In this document: positions 54,865 to 63,309 of the stretch, in pieces | Position numbering within the stretch: position 1 is the first letter of the stretch | How the letters are laid out: the number at the start of each line of letters is the position of its first letter | Assembly: GCF_900187385.1 (NCBI RefSeq) | Contig: NZ_FYEY01000001.1 | Span: 2,914,001 to 2,978,000, forward strand | Length of the DNA stretch: 64,000 bases | Reading direction: 5' to 3' | DNA from: Streptomyces sp. 2114.4 | Lineage (GTDB): Bacteria; Actinomycetota; Actinomycetes; Streptomycetales; Streptomycetaceae | Notes under the pieces: generated by a model | Told to the model about the DNA's origin: nothing | Seen by the model: the letters and a program-made list of their open reading frames with translations, nothing else | Databases searched by the model: none | Program-made: the position numbers and the translations under genes

Positions 54865-57558
54865 GTGGCTCCGACGCCCGCCACCCCACAAGAGGCGGTC
54901 CGGCCCCTGGAGGTTGCCCGGCCTCTTCCCGTAGGTGAACGCCCGGCCGCAGCGGACACCTCCCTCGGACAGCGGACGGCACCCTGGCTCGCGGCGGCCC
55001 TGTCCATGGGGGCGTACTGCCTCGCGCTCACCCTTTACGGCAGCTACCCCTTCGGCCCGCGCTCACGCGCCGTCAACGACCTGGGCAATCAGTTCGTCCC
55101 GTTCCACGCCCGGCTGTGGGACCTGCTGCACGGCACCACCAGCGGCGATCTGTTCTTCAACTGGAGCAGCGGCTACGGCGTGCCGTTCCTCGCCGACTTC
55201 TTCGCCTACCTGATGAACCCCTTCTCCTGGCTCGTCGGGCTCTTCCCCCGTGCGCTGGCCGACCTGCCGGTCTTCCTGGTCACCCTGTTCAGCATCGGCC
55301 TGGGTGCCGCGTTGATGACCGTCTTCCTCGGGCGGCTGCGGCCGGGCTCCGGTCCGCTGCGGGCGCTGCTGTCGGTGGGGTACGGGCTGTGCGCCTGGGT
55401 GCTGAACGACGGTTTCGCCGACCCGATGTGGATGTGGGGCCTGGTGGCGCTGCCCCTGACCGGGATCGCCGCGGACTGGTGTCTGCGCCGCACCCGCTGG
55501 GTGGCGGGCACGCTGCTGGTCGCCCTCGCCTGGGCGGGCAACTTCTACACGGCCGCGATGGCGACCCTGGCGATGGCACTGGTGCTGGTGGTGCGGCTGC
55601 TGACGGCCCCCGCGATGCCGTGGCGCGCGAGGCTGCGGGCGCTGGCCCGCGCGGCCTCGATGGCGCTGACCGGCATTCTGCTCGCCGCGCCCGTGCTGAC
55701 GGTCACCCTGGCGGCCAGCCGGGCCGCCCAGCCCGCGCCCGCGGTGTCCTACGACGACCGGCCGCCGCCGCTCGACCAGTGGGCACAGTTACTGCCGGGC
55801 GGCCACCCGGGGGCGCCGGTCCCCAACATCTCCATCGGAGTCCTCGGGCTGCTGCTGGTGGCCGTCTTCCCGTTCGTGCGGGCCGTGCCGCTGCGGGTGC
55901 GCGTGGGCTGGTGCGTCCTGGCGGCGGGCGTCGCCGTCTCCTTCGTCCAGGAGCCGACGGTCCTGCTGTGGCACGGTTTCGCGCTGCCCAACGGCAGTCC
56001 GTACCGCGCCGCCTTCGTGCTCAGCGGCATCCTCGTGATGATCTCCTGGCTGGCGCTGGCGCACCACCCGCGCCTGCGCGAACTGGCCGCGGGCGCCGCG
56101 GCGGTCGCGCTGCTCGCGTGGCTCAGCCGCGACCAGGGCGCCATCGGCACCGACACCTGGATCCTGGTGGCCGGCGGCGGTGTGCCGGCCCTCCTGGGGC
56201 TGGCCGTGCTCGGCAGGTCGCGCACCCCCCGCACCCGGGCCGCCGCCCTCGCCGCGCTGACCGGCACGGTCCTGCTGGGCTCGGCGTACACGGCGCTGTC
56301 GGTGACCGCGGCACGGGGCGCGATCGCCTGGTTCCAGCCCAAGATCACGTTCACCGGCCCGTCGCTGACCGCCCGGGACGGGCTGCTGGCCCGCGCCGAC
56401 TGGCCGCGCAGCCGCACCGACCCGGGCCCGCACGAGTTCGCCAACAACGACCCGCTGCTGATCGGCGGCGAGGGCGGCTCGTACTACAGCAGCTTCGCGC
56501 CCGCGGCCACCGCCCGCACCCTGCGGGGCCTGGGCGCCGGCTGGTACATGAGGGGCCGTCACACCCTCAGTTTCGAGGACCCGGTGGGCCGGGCGCTCAT
56601 GGGCGTCGGCAGCTATCTCTCCGCGGTGCCGGAGGACCGCGCCCTGTTCACCCCGCATCCGGCGCGTCCGGCCCCGCTGCTGACCGTACGGGACGCCCTG
56701 CCGCGCGCCGCCGGCAAGGAGACCGTCTTCGCGCGTCAGGAGCGGGTGCTGGGCGCCGCCGTGTACGAGGTGCCGGCCCTGAGGCCCACCGCGGGCGAGG
56801 CCCCGCTGCGCGACCGTGACGGCTGGCTGCTGCCCGGCGCGCGACGGGCGGGCGCGGGAGCGGGCGGCGGGGGCCCGAAGGCCACGAGCGCGAAGGGCGG
56901 GGGCGCGAACGGCGACGGCGCGGCCGGCGCCGGAACCACCTTCACCGTGCGGTGCACGCCGGGCAGCACCGCCCTGTGGTACGCCCCCTGGTTCTCCGGG
57001 GAGGTCAGCGGCCTGGGCGTGCGCACGACGGGGACGGGCAGCGGGGACGTCACCGCGAATCCGCTGCGGATCCTGGGCCGGGTGCCGGCGGACGGCACGG
57101 TGGCGGTGCGCTTCACCGGTCACGGGCGGCAGCACCTCCCGGAACGGGCGATCGGCTGCCTGTCCGGGCGACGGCTGACGGCGGCGGTGCACGCGCTGCG
57201 CGCCCGCGGCCCGGTGGAACTGACCGCCGGCGGCCACCGGCTGACGGCCCGGCTGCGTCCGGGCAGCAGGGGCAGTGCGGTGCTGGCGCTGCCCGCCGTC
57301 CCGGGCTGGGGCTGTTCGGTGGACGGCGGACCGCTGCACGCGCCGTACGCGTTCGGCGGTCTGCTGGCCGTCCCGCTGGGCCAGGGCGCCACCCGGCTGT
57401 CGTGCTCCTACCTGCCGCCGGGCCTGCACACGGGGCTTGCGGCCGGCGGCGCGGCGGCGCTGGCGCTGGCCGGGGTGGCGGCGAGCGCCAGCGGCCGGTG
57501 GCGCCTCCGCCTCACCACGCCACGCCGGACACACCATGACAAACCAGCAGATTTGTAG
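54865..57558 (+). CDS. YfhO-family membrane glycosyltransferase
   Basis: An 897-residue polytopic protein with about 12 hydrophobic segments. Early motifs GSYPFGPRSRAVNDLGNQFV and DLFFNWSSGYGVPFLADFFA are characteristic of YfhO (GT-C fold), which uses polyprenyl-phosphate-sugar donors outside the cell. A large soluble part (about residues 500-850) precedes a final membrane segment. A GTG at 54865 is chosen because GGAGG lies 7 bases upstream; GTG at 54859 has only a 1-base gap. It is followed by gtrB-like and gtrA-like genes, the two other parts of a three-component glycosylation system. The sugar is unknown. Confidence 0.86.
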   Translation: MAPTPATPQEAVRPLEVARPLPVGERPAAADTSLGQRTAPWLAAALSMGAYCLALTLYGSYPFGPRSRAVNDLGNQFVPFHARLWDLLHGTTSGDLFFNWSSGYGVPFLADFFAYLMNPFSWLVGLFPRALADLPVFLVTLFSIGLGAALMTVFLGRLRPGSGPLRALLSVGYGLCAWVLNDGFADPMWMWGLVALPLTGIAADWCLRRTRWVAGTLLVALAWAGNFYTAAMATLAMALVLVVRLLTAPAMPWRARLRALARAASMALTGILLAAPVLTVTLAASRAAQPAPAVSYDDRPPPLDQWAQLLPGGHPGAPVPNISIGVLGLLLVAVFPFVRAVPLRVRVGWCVLAAGVAVSFVQEPTVLLWHGFALPNGSPYRAAFVLSGILVMISWLALAHHPRLRELAAGAAAVALLAWLSRDQGAIGTDTWILVAGGGVPALLGLAVLGRSRTPRTRAAALAALTGTVLLGSAYTALSVTAARGAIAWFQPKITFTGPSLTARDGLLARADWPRSRTDPGPHEFANNDPLLIGGEGGSYYSSFAPAATARTLRGLGAGWYMRGRHTLSFEDPVGRALMGVGSYLSAVPEDRALFTPHPARPAPLLTVRDALPRAAGKETVFARQERVLGAAVYEVPALRPTAGEAPLRDRDGWLLPGARRAGAGAGGGGPKATSAKGGGANGDGAAGAGTTFTVRCTPGSTALWYAPWFSGEVSGLGVRTTGTGSGDVTANPLRILGRVPADGTVAVRFTGHGRQHLPERAIGCLSGRRLTAAVHALRARGPVELTAGGHRLTARLRPGSRGSAVLALPAVPGWGCSVDGGPLHAPYAFGGLLAVPLGQGATRLSCSYLPPGLHTGLAAGGAAALALAGVAASASGRWRLRLTTPRRTHHDKPADL

Positions 57559-57618
57559 AATTACCTTCCAGGGGACGGTGTCTGAGCCGCCCCTGACCCC
57601 CGGCGAAAAGGCCTGCTC

Positions 57619-58605
57619 ATGAAGCTCTCCATCGTCGTCCCCTGCTACAACGAAGAGGCCGTCCTGAGCCGTTTCGACGAGACGGTCCGCGCGGTCCTCG
57701 CCGGGCTCGCCGTCGAGTACGAGCTGTGGTACGTCGACGACGGCAGCGCCGACGGCACCCTGGCCCGGCTGCGGGGTCTGGCCCAGCAGCACCGCGGTAC
57801 CACCCACTACCTCTCCTTCAGCCGTAACTTCGGCAAGGAGCCCGCCATACTGGCCGGCCTGCGGGCGGCGACCGGCGACGCGGTGATCCTCATGGACGCC
57901 GATCTGCAGCATCCGCCCGGCCTGATTGAGACGATGCTCGACCTCTACCAGCTCGGCCACGACCAGGTCGTCGCCAAGCGCAGCCGGACCGGCGACGGGC
58001 GGCTGCGGACGGCGCTGAGCAGGCTCTACTACCGCGCCGTCAACAAGTGGGTCGATGTCGAACTCACCGACGGGGTGGGCGACTTCCGGCTGCTGTCGCG
58101 CAAGGCGGTGGACGCGCTGCTCTCGCTGCCGGAGTACAACCGCTTCTCCAAGGGCCTGTTCTCCTGGATCGGCTTCGACACCGTCACCTTCGACTACCGC
58201 AATGCCGCCCGGGAGGCCGGCGAGACGAAGTGGCGCCTCGGCTCGCTGGTCAACTACGGCATCGACGGCATGCTCTCCTTCAACTGCCACCCCCTGCGGC
58301 GGGCCCTCTACGCCGGGCTCGGCCTGGCCTCGCTCGCCGCCCTCTACACCCTGTGGATCGTCGGCGCGGCCCTCGTCGGCGGCGTCACCGCGCCGGGGTA
58401 TGTGACGCTGGTGGCCATCGTGGTGGGCCTGGGCGGGCTGCAGATGGTGATGCTCGGGCTGATCGGCGAGTACATCGGGCGGATCTACTACGAGGCCAAG
58501 GGGCGGCCGCACTTCCTGGTCAAGGAGAGCAGCGCCGCCGTTCCCGCCGCGGCGCCCGTCCCCGGTCCGGCGGACTCCGCCACCGCCGGTGCGCGGGCCC
58601 GCTGA
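57619..58605 (+). CDS. Polyprenyl-phosphate glycosyltransferase (GtrB/CsbB type)
   Basis: A 328-residue membrane GT2. The core has KLSIVVPCYNEEAVLSRFDE, YELWYVDDGSADGT, SFSRNFGKEPAILAGLRAAT and DAVILMDADLQHPP (DxD). Two C-terminal membrane segments (about 230-255 and 270-295) follow. It makes a lipid-linked sugar on the inner face, as GtrB, CsbB and related enzymes do. AAAAGG lies 7 bases before the ATG. It stands between yfhO and gtrA. Its stop TGA shares one base with the gtrA ATG. Confidence 0.93.
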   Translation: MKLSIVVPCYNEEAVLSRFDETVRAVLAGLAVEYELWYVDDGSADGTLARLRGLAQQHRGTTHYLSFSRNFGKEPAILAGLRAATGDAVILMDADLQHPPGLIETMLDLYQLGHDQVVAKRSRTGDGRLRTALSRLYYRAVNKWVDVELTDGVGDFRLLSRKAVDALLSLPEYNRFSKGLFSWIGFDTVTFDYRNAAREAGETKWRLGSLVNYGIDGMLSFNCHPLRRALYAGLGLASLAALYTLWIVGAALVGGVTAPGYVTLVAIVVGLGGLQMVMLGLIGEYIGRIYYEAKGRPHFLVKESSAAVPAAAPVPGPADSATAGARAR

Positions 58606-59126
58606 TGCGCGCTTCGCCGACGTCCGGCCGCCCCGGGGGCCGGATCGTGCGCTTCGCCGCCGTCGGCGGGGTCAACACCCTGACGTTCTCCGCCTGTTAC
58701 CTGGCGCTGCACCACCTGCTGCCGTACTTCGCGGCCTACACCGCCGCCTTCGTGGCGAGCATGACCGGCTCGTTCTTCCTGCACACCTACGTCACCTACC
58801 GCACCCGCCCGACCTGGACGAAGTTTCTGCTCTTCCCGCTGACCCAGGTCACCAACTACGGGGTGCAGAGCGCGGGCCTGGTGGCGCTGGTGGGCTGGTG
58901 CCGGCTGAGCACCACGGTGGCGCCGCTGGTGGCGGCGCTGTGCGCGCTCCCCTTCAGCTACCTTCTCTCCCGCCGCATCCTGCGCCCGCCCGCCCGGACC
59001 GGGCGCCGCACCCGGGCGGAGCGCTCCGCCCGGACCGGCTCCGCCACCCCGGCCGGTCCCACCCCTCAGCCCGGTCCCACCGTTCGGGCCGAACCGCCGC
59101 CCGCCCGCGCCGGCGGACCCGCCTGA
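58605..59126 (+). CDS. GtrA-family membrane protein (putative flippase)
   Basis: A 173-residue membrane protein with four hydrophobic segments: IVRFAAVGGVNTLTFSACYL, AAYTAAFVASMTGSFFLHTY, FLLFPLTQVTNYGVQSAGLV and LVAALCALPFSYLLSRRILR. The basic Pro-rich tail is disordered. GtrA proteins move or help to move polyprenyl-phosphate sugars across the membrane. The ATG (58605) overlaps the previous stop by one base. Its 3' end overlaps the convergent deacetylase gene by 61 bp. Confidence 0.9.
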   Translation: MRASPTSGRPGGRIVRFAAVGGVNTLTFSACYLALHHLLPYFAAYTAAFVASMTGSFFLHTYVTYRTRPTWTKFLLFPLTQVTNYGVQSAGLVALVGWCRLSTTVAPLVAALCALPFSYLLSRRILRPPARTGRRTRAERSARTGSATPAGPTPQPGPTVRAEPPPARAGGPA

Positions 59127-61288
59127 GCCCGCCAGCCCCCGAACCGCACCGACGGCCCGACCGACGTCTGGCGCGCCGTGTACAGCCTGCCGTCGAGGCC
59201 CAGCGCGACCACCACCGCCCGCCCCACGGCGTCCTGGGCGACGCCGGCCGCCGCCGTATGCGCCACCCGGCCCCGCTGCCAGGGCCCTGCGCCGTCCTGG
59301 GCCATCGCCATCCGTACCTCACCTGCGTCATCGCGCGCCGCGAGCACCATCCGGCCGCCGCTGCCGACCGGCGCCGCCGCCACCCGCCCGTAGCCGCCGA
59401 CCGCCGGGCAGCGCGCCGAGACCCGCCAGGCGCCCACCATCCGCTGCCGCTCGGCGATCAGGACCTGGGCGGTGACCGAGCGCCGGAAGACGGCCCGCAC
59501 CGCGCCGTCGGCCACCGGGACGAGGCTGACCGGGCCGCCTGGCTGCGGCAGCCCGGTGGCCGCGGCCGGCCGGGGGAGGTGCCCCGGCTCCTTCGACACC
59601 CAGTGCTGCACGGTCCCGGCGGTCGGCGCGGCCAGATGGATCAGCCCCTCGGAGTCCACGCAGGCATCCAGCCCGTCGATGATCCGCGGTGCGGTCGTCA
59701 GCGTGCTGACCGGCCCCTCCAGCCGCTGCCACGGCGAGAAGTGCCTGCCGTGCGGGCCGCCGCGGTGGGCGACATTGCCGTCCCAGGTGCGGACGAAGAC
59801 ATGCACCGTGCCGTCCGGGCCGGCCACCGCCGCCGGGAAGCCGGTCTCCAGCGACCGGACCGGGTCCGGATCCGGCGAGCCCAGCGACTCCCAGCGCGCG
59901 AAGACGGGCACGCCGTCCGCGGTGGTGCCGGTCTGCGGTGCGGTCAGCAGCTCGCGGCGGTGGGCGGCGTTGCGGCCCGGCAGCACGGTGCGGAAGGCGA
60001 ACAGCTGGAGCGCACCGCCGGGGCGGCGCACGACCTGGATCTGCCCCTGCAGCAGCGCACCGCCGACCGGCACCGGCGCGCCGAAGCTCCCGCTGCCCGG
60101 ACGGGTCTCCGCCCAGCAGTACGCCGCCCCGCCCAGCACCGCGAAGGCGGTGAGGCGGCCGTCCGCGGCCGGGCGCAGCCAGGCGTTGGAGCCGGGTGCG
60201 CGCAGCCGGGTGCTGCGGGTCCAGTTGCGGGAGCTGCCGTCCAGCGCCGAGCCGCCCACCTTGCGGTCCCCGCAGCCCGCCGGGTCGCCGCAGGCGCGGT
60301 GGTCGGCCCAGCCATAGACCGACAGCAGCCGGGCCTTGCGGCGGGCGGCGGCGAGGTCGAGGTCGTGGGGCAGCACCCCGTCCTCGTAGCCGAGGTAGTT
60401 CTCCACGATCGCCGGACGGCCGCGGCCCCCGTACGCGGTCAGCGCGGCCTCGGCGAAGTGGGCGGAGGCGGTGTGGTCCTGGTGGTCGTAGTAGCGCAGC
60501 CCGGCCAGGCGGGGGTCGTGGTCCGCGGTGGCCGGCGGCCGCTCCGGGGAGTGCACCGCGTTCGGGTCCAGGGTGCGCACGACCGTGGGCGCGGCCCGGT
60601 CGAGCACCGCCACCAGGGTCTGGATGACCTGGTCGCGGGTGTAGTGGAAGCGCCGCTGCACGGGGGTTCCGGCGGGGCGCAGCGTGGGGAGGGTGCCGGT
60701 GGCGCCCAGCCACAGCCCGCGCAGGCTCCTCGCCCGGGCCTGCCAGACGGCCCTGGCCTCCACCAGCCCCACGAAGATCAGCTGGTGCTGCGGGGCGGCG
60801 CGCAGCGTCTGGATCTCCACCTCGAAGCCGGGGAGCAGGGAGAGCGCCGCGACGTCCCAGCGGGCGGCCGGGTCGCCGGTGACCATCGCGGCATGGGCGG
60901 CGCGCAGGCCGTTGGCCCGCGCCCGGGAGAAGGCGGCCCGGTCCTGGGGAGCCCGGGCGGCGTCGTGGGCACGCGGGCTGACGTTACGGCCGTCCGCCTC
61001 GCCGCCGGTGAGGCAGACGGTGACCGAGCGCGCCCCGCTGCGCAGCGACTGCTCCAGATCGGGGTTCATGAAGTACAGACCGTCATCGGCATGCGCGATG
61101 ATCTGCAGGAAGGACTGGTCCGCCGGATCCGTCAGCGGCCGCCCGGAGCCCTCAGGGCCGGCCGTCGGGGCGCCGTCGTCCGACAGCCGGGCCCAGACGC
61201 CCACGCCCGCCGTCGCGGCGAGCACACCGGCGCCGGTGGCCTGGAGCAGCCGGCGGCGGGATAAACGGGGCGGGTGCGTGGGTGACAC
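59066..61288 (-). CDS. Exported PIG-L deacetylase with C-terminal beta-propeller-like repeats
   Basis: A 740-residue exported protein. A Tat-type signal (PRLSRRRLLQATGAGVLAAT) at residues 8-27 is followed by a PIG-L (MshB-like) metal-binding motif AHADD at 65-69 and a late His pair in YYDHQDHTASAHF. Usually the motif is AHPDD; here Pro is Ala, but the likely zinc His and Asp are kept. From about residue 360 to the end, WD/PLL-like repeats are seen (LQLFAFRTVLPGRN, VHVFVRTWDGNVAH, LIHLAAPTAGTVQHW). It may deacetylate an N-acetyl sugar on the surface polymer while the propeller binds it. The GTG at 61288 is chosen to place the twin-arginine signal correctly. Convergent with gtrA. Confidence 0.84.
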   Translation of the reverse strand: MSPTHPPRLSRRRLLQATGAGVLAATAGVGVWARLSDDGAPTAGPEGSGRPLTDPADQSFLQIIAHADDGLYFMNPDLEQSLRSGARSVTVCLTGGEADGRNVSPRAHDAARAPQDRAAFSRARANGLRAAHAAMVTGDPAARWDVAALSLLPGFEVEIQTLRAAPQHQLIFVGLVEARAVWQARARSLRGLWLGATGTLPTLRPAGTPVQRRFHYTRDQVIQTLVAVLDRAAPTVVRTLDPNAVHSPERPPATADHDPRLAGLRYYDHQDHTASAHFAEAALTAYGGRGRPAIVENYLGYEDGVLPHDLDLAAARRKARLLSVYGWADHRACGDPAGCGDRKVGGSALDGSSRNWTRSTRLRAPGSNAWLRPAADGRLTAFAVLGGAAYCWAETRPGSGSFGAPVPVGGALLQGQIQVVRRPGGALQLFAFRTVLPGRNAAHRRELLTAPQTGTTADGVPVFARWESLGSPDPDPVRSLETGFPAAVAGPDGTVHVFVRTWDGNVAHRGGPHGRHFSPWQRLEGPVSTLTTAPRIIDGLDACVDSEGLIHLAAPTAGTVQHWVSKEPGHLPRPAAATGLPQPGGPVSLVPVADGAVRAVFRRSVTAQVLIAERQRMVGAWRVSARCPAVGGYGRVAAAPVGSGGRMVLAARDDAGEVRMAMAQDGAGPWQRGRVAHTAAAGVAQDAVGRAVVVALGLDGRLYTARQTSVGPSVRFGGWRAQAGPPARAGGGSARTVGPG

Positions 61289-61599
61289 ACACTCAGTATT
61301 CGGGCGACCGGAGACCGCACTCGCCCCGAAACTCCCTACTTGACCAGATCCATGACGAGCACCCCGGAACTTTCGGACGAGGCAAGCATCCGGGCCTGCG
61401 CCCGCTCCCCCAGATGCACCGCCCCAGGGAATACCCGCCCCGCCCCGCCTCGTTGTGGCCCGAAAGGGGGCCTCGCACCCCCTACGGGATCCGTTCGCCC
61501 CCGCCCTAAGGGCCCCGCCGGCAACCCACCGGCGACTCGCCCGCCGACGACCGGCCCACCGGCGACCGGCCCGCCGGGCACCCGCCGACGCCCCCGCCC
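61289..61599. other. Intergenic region with short CACCGGCGAC-type repeats
   Basis: 311 bp. 61515-61590 is made of loosely repeated ACCGGCGAC/GACCGGCCC units. No terminator was clear. No real gene is seen; the promoter of the leftward deacetylase lies near 61300-61350. Confidence 0.4.
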
Positions 61600-62223
61600 T
61601 CACTCCGCCCCGAGCGCCGCCACCACCGAGGCCGCCAGCGCGTCGAGATACCCCTTGGGCACCTCGTCGCGGACGACCAGCAGCCGCCAGTACAGCGGCC
61701 CGGTCAGCAGATCCAGGGCCAGCCGGCCGTCCGCTCCGGCCGGGATCTCCCCGCGTTCGACGGCACGCGCCACCATCGCCGTGGCGACGCCCTCCTGACT
61801 GTCGTGGAGCGCGGCCTTGAGCGCACCCGCCAGCTCGGGGCTGCGGGCCGCCTCCGCCAGCAGGTCCGGAATGATCTGCGAGGCCATCGGGTGCCGCAGC
61901 GCGCGGGCCGCGACCTCCAGCAGCATCCGTACGTCGCCGGCCAGCGAGCCGGTGTCCGGCGTCGGCATCCCCGCCGCGGCCACCGCGGAGACCACATCGA
62001 GCACGAGGTGCAGCTTGGAGCGCCACCGCCGGTAGACGGCGGTCTTGCCCACGCCCGCCCGCCGTGCGATGCCCTCGATCGACATCCGGGCGAAGCCCAC
62101 CGCGGCAAGCTCCTCGAAGACCGCGGCACGGATCGCCTCGGTCTTGTCCTCGCGTAGTACGGCGGCGCCTGCCGGGGTCCGGCGCGCCGCCGCGGACTGG
62201 TTCCCGCTGCCGTCTGGTGCCAT
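61600..62223 (-). CDS. TetR-family regulator
   Basis: A 207-residue repressor. The N-terminal HTH is EAIRAAVFEELAAVGFARMS, then IEGIARRAGVGKTAVYRRWR near residues 43-68. A helical C-terminal ligand domain of the TetR_C type follows (DLLAEAARSPELAGALKAAL). It is divergent from the TagG-like exporter gene. Two similar 15-bp motifs in the 92-bp gap (GTCxCGACGxTACGG, at 62238-62252 and 62288-62302) flank a -35/-10 pair, which suggests that it controls the exporter and itself. The inducer is unknown. Confidence 0.88.
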   Translation of the reverse strand: MAPDGSGNQSAAARRTPAGAAVLREDKTEAIRAAVFEELAAVGFARMSIEGIARRAGVGKTAVYRRWRSKLHLVLDVVSAVAAAGMPTPDTGSLAGDVRMLLEVAARALRHPMASQIIPDLLAEAARSPELAGALKAALHDSQEGVATAMVARAVERGEIPAGADGRLALDLLTGPLYWRLLVVRDEVPKGYLDALAASVVAALGAE

Positions 62224-62234
62224 GCCTTGAGCAT

Positions 62235-62302
62235 AGCGTCACGACGCTACGGTTGCGTTTCGACGTGAGCACCCTTTAGTGTCGACGTCGCGACGATACG
62301 GC
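62235..62302. promoter_or_regulatory. Exporter promoter flanked by two TetR-type operators
   Basis: Plus-strand TTGCGT (62253-62258), 18 bp, TAGTGT (62277-62282). The left site includes AGCGT-N4-ACGCT (62235-62248), and the right contains the palindrome CGTCGCGACG (62286-62295). GTCACGACGCTACGG and GTCGCGACGATACGG differ at two positions. Confidence 0.55.
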
Positions 62303-62369
62303 CCCGTTCCGTCGTATGGCTCCGTTCTCGTTCCCCCGCCCCCGTACGCAAGCGAAAGCGGCCTCCTCC

Positions 62370-63305
62370 ATGCCCCAGACCCTCGCGCCCCCGGCCCCGA
62401 CGCCCGCCCGGGCGCCCGCCCCCGGCGCCTCTCCCGATCCCGAGCTGCGCGCGCTGGCCGAACGTCACGGCCTCACGGTGAGCGGCGCCCGCCCCTCGCT
62501 GCCGGAGTACACCCGTCAGCTGTGGCACCGGCGGCACTTCATCACCTCGTTCGCCAGCGCCAAGCTCACCGCGATGTACACCACCGCCAAGCTCGGCCAG
62601 CTCTGGCAGGTCCTGACCCCCCTGCTGAACGCGGCCGTCTACTACTTGATCTTCGGTGTGCTGATCGGCACCAAGCGAGGCGTCCACGACTTCGTCCCGT
62701 TCCTGGTGACCGGCGTCTTCATCTTCACCTTCCTGCAGAACTCGGTGATGGCCGGCACCCGGGCGATCTCCGGCAACCTCGGCCTGGTCCGCGCGCTGCA
62801 CTTCCCGCGGGCCTGTCTGCCGATCTCGTTCTGCCTGGCACAGCTCCAGCAGCTGCTGTACTCCATGGGCGTGCTCGTGGTCATCCTGCTCTGCTTCGGG
62901 CAGGTCCCGACCTGGTCATGGCTGCTGGCCGTCCCGGCACTGGCGCTGCAGTTCGTCTTCAACACCGGCCTGGCGATGGCCATGGCCCGGATGGGGGCTA
63001 AAACCCCGGACCTGGCGCAGCTGATGCCCTTCATCATGCGGACCTGGATGTACGCCTCCGGCGTGATGTTCAGCATCAGCGTGATCCTCCAGGGCAAGCA
63101 CCTCCCGCAGTTCGTGGTGATGCTGCTGAACGGCAACCCCGCCGCGGTCTACATCGACCTGATGCGCTTCGCCCTGATCGACAGCTTCAAGGCGAACCAG
63201 CTGCCGCCGCACGTCTGGGCGTTCGCGGCCGGCTGGGCCCTGCTGGCCGGTGTCGTGGGCTTTGTGTACTTCTGGAAGGCCGAGGAGCGGTACGGACGTG
63301 GCTGA
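62370..63305 (+). CDS. ABC-2 type polysaccharide/teichoic acid export permease (TagG type)
   Basis: A 311-residue membrane protein with six hydrophobic segments, starting with LWQVLTPLLNAAVYYLIFGV. Its features are YTRQLWHRRHFITSFASAKL, TFLQNSVMAGTRAISGNLGL, VRALHFPRACLPIS and MYASGVMFSISVILQ, typical of TagG/Wzm. With a TagH-type ATPase it exports lipid-linked wall polymer. The ATG at 62370 is chosen; ATG at 62316 (18 residues longer) is possible and neither has a strong ribosome site. The ATPase gene starts 4 bp after the stop. Confidence 0.88.
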   Translation: MPQTLAPPAPTPARAPAPGASPDPELRALAERHGLTVSGARPSLPEYTRQLWHRRHFITSFASAKLTAMYTTAKLGQLWQVLTPLLNAAVYYLIFGVLIGTKRGVHDFVPFLVTGVFIFTFLQNSVMAGTRAISGNLGLVRALHFPRACLPISFCLAQLQQLLYSMGVLVVILLCFGQVPTWSWLLAVPALALQFVFNTGLAMAMARMGAKTPDLAQLMPFIMRTWMYASGVMFSISVILQGKHLPQFVVMLLNGNPAAVYIDLMRFALIDSFKANQLPPHVWAFAAGWALLAGVVGFVYFWKAEERYGRG

Positions 63306-63309
63306 GGTC

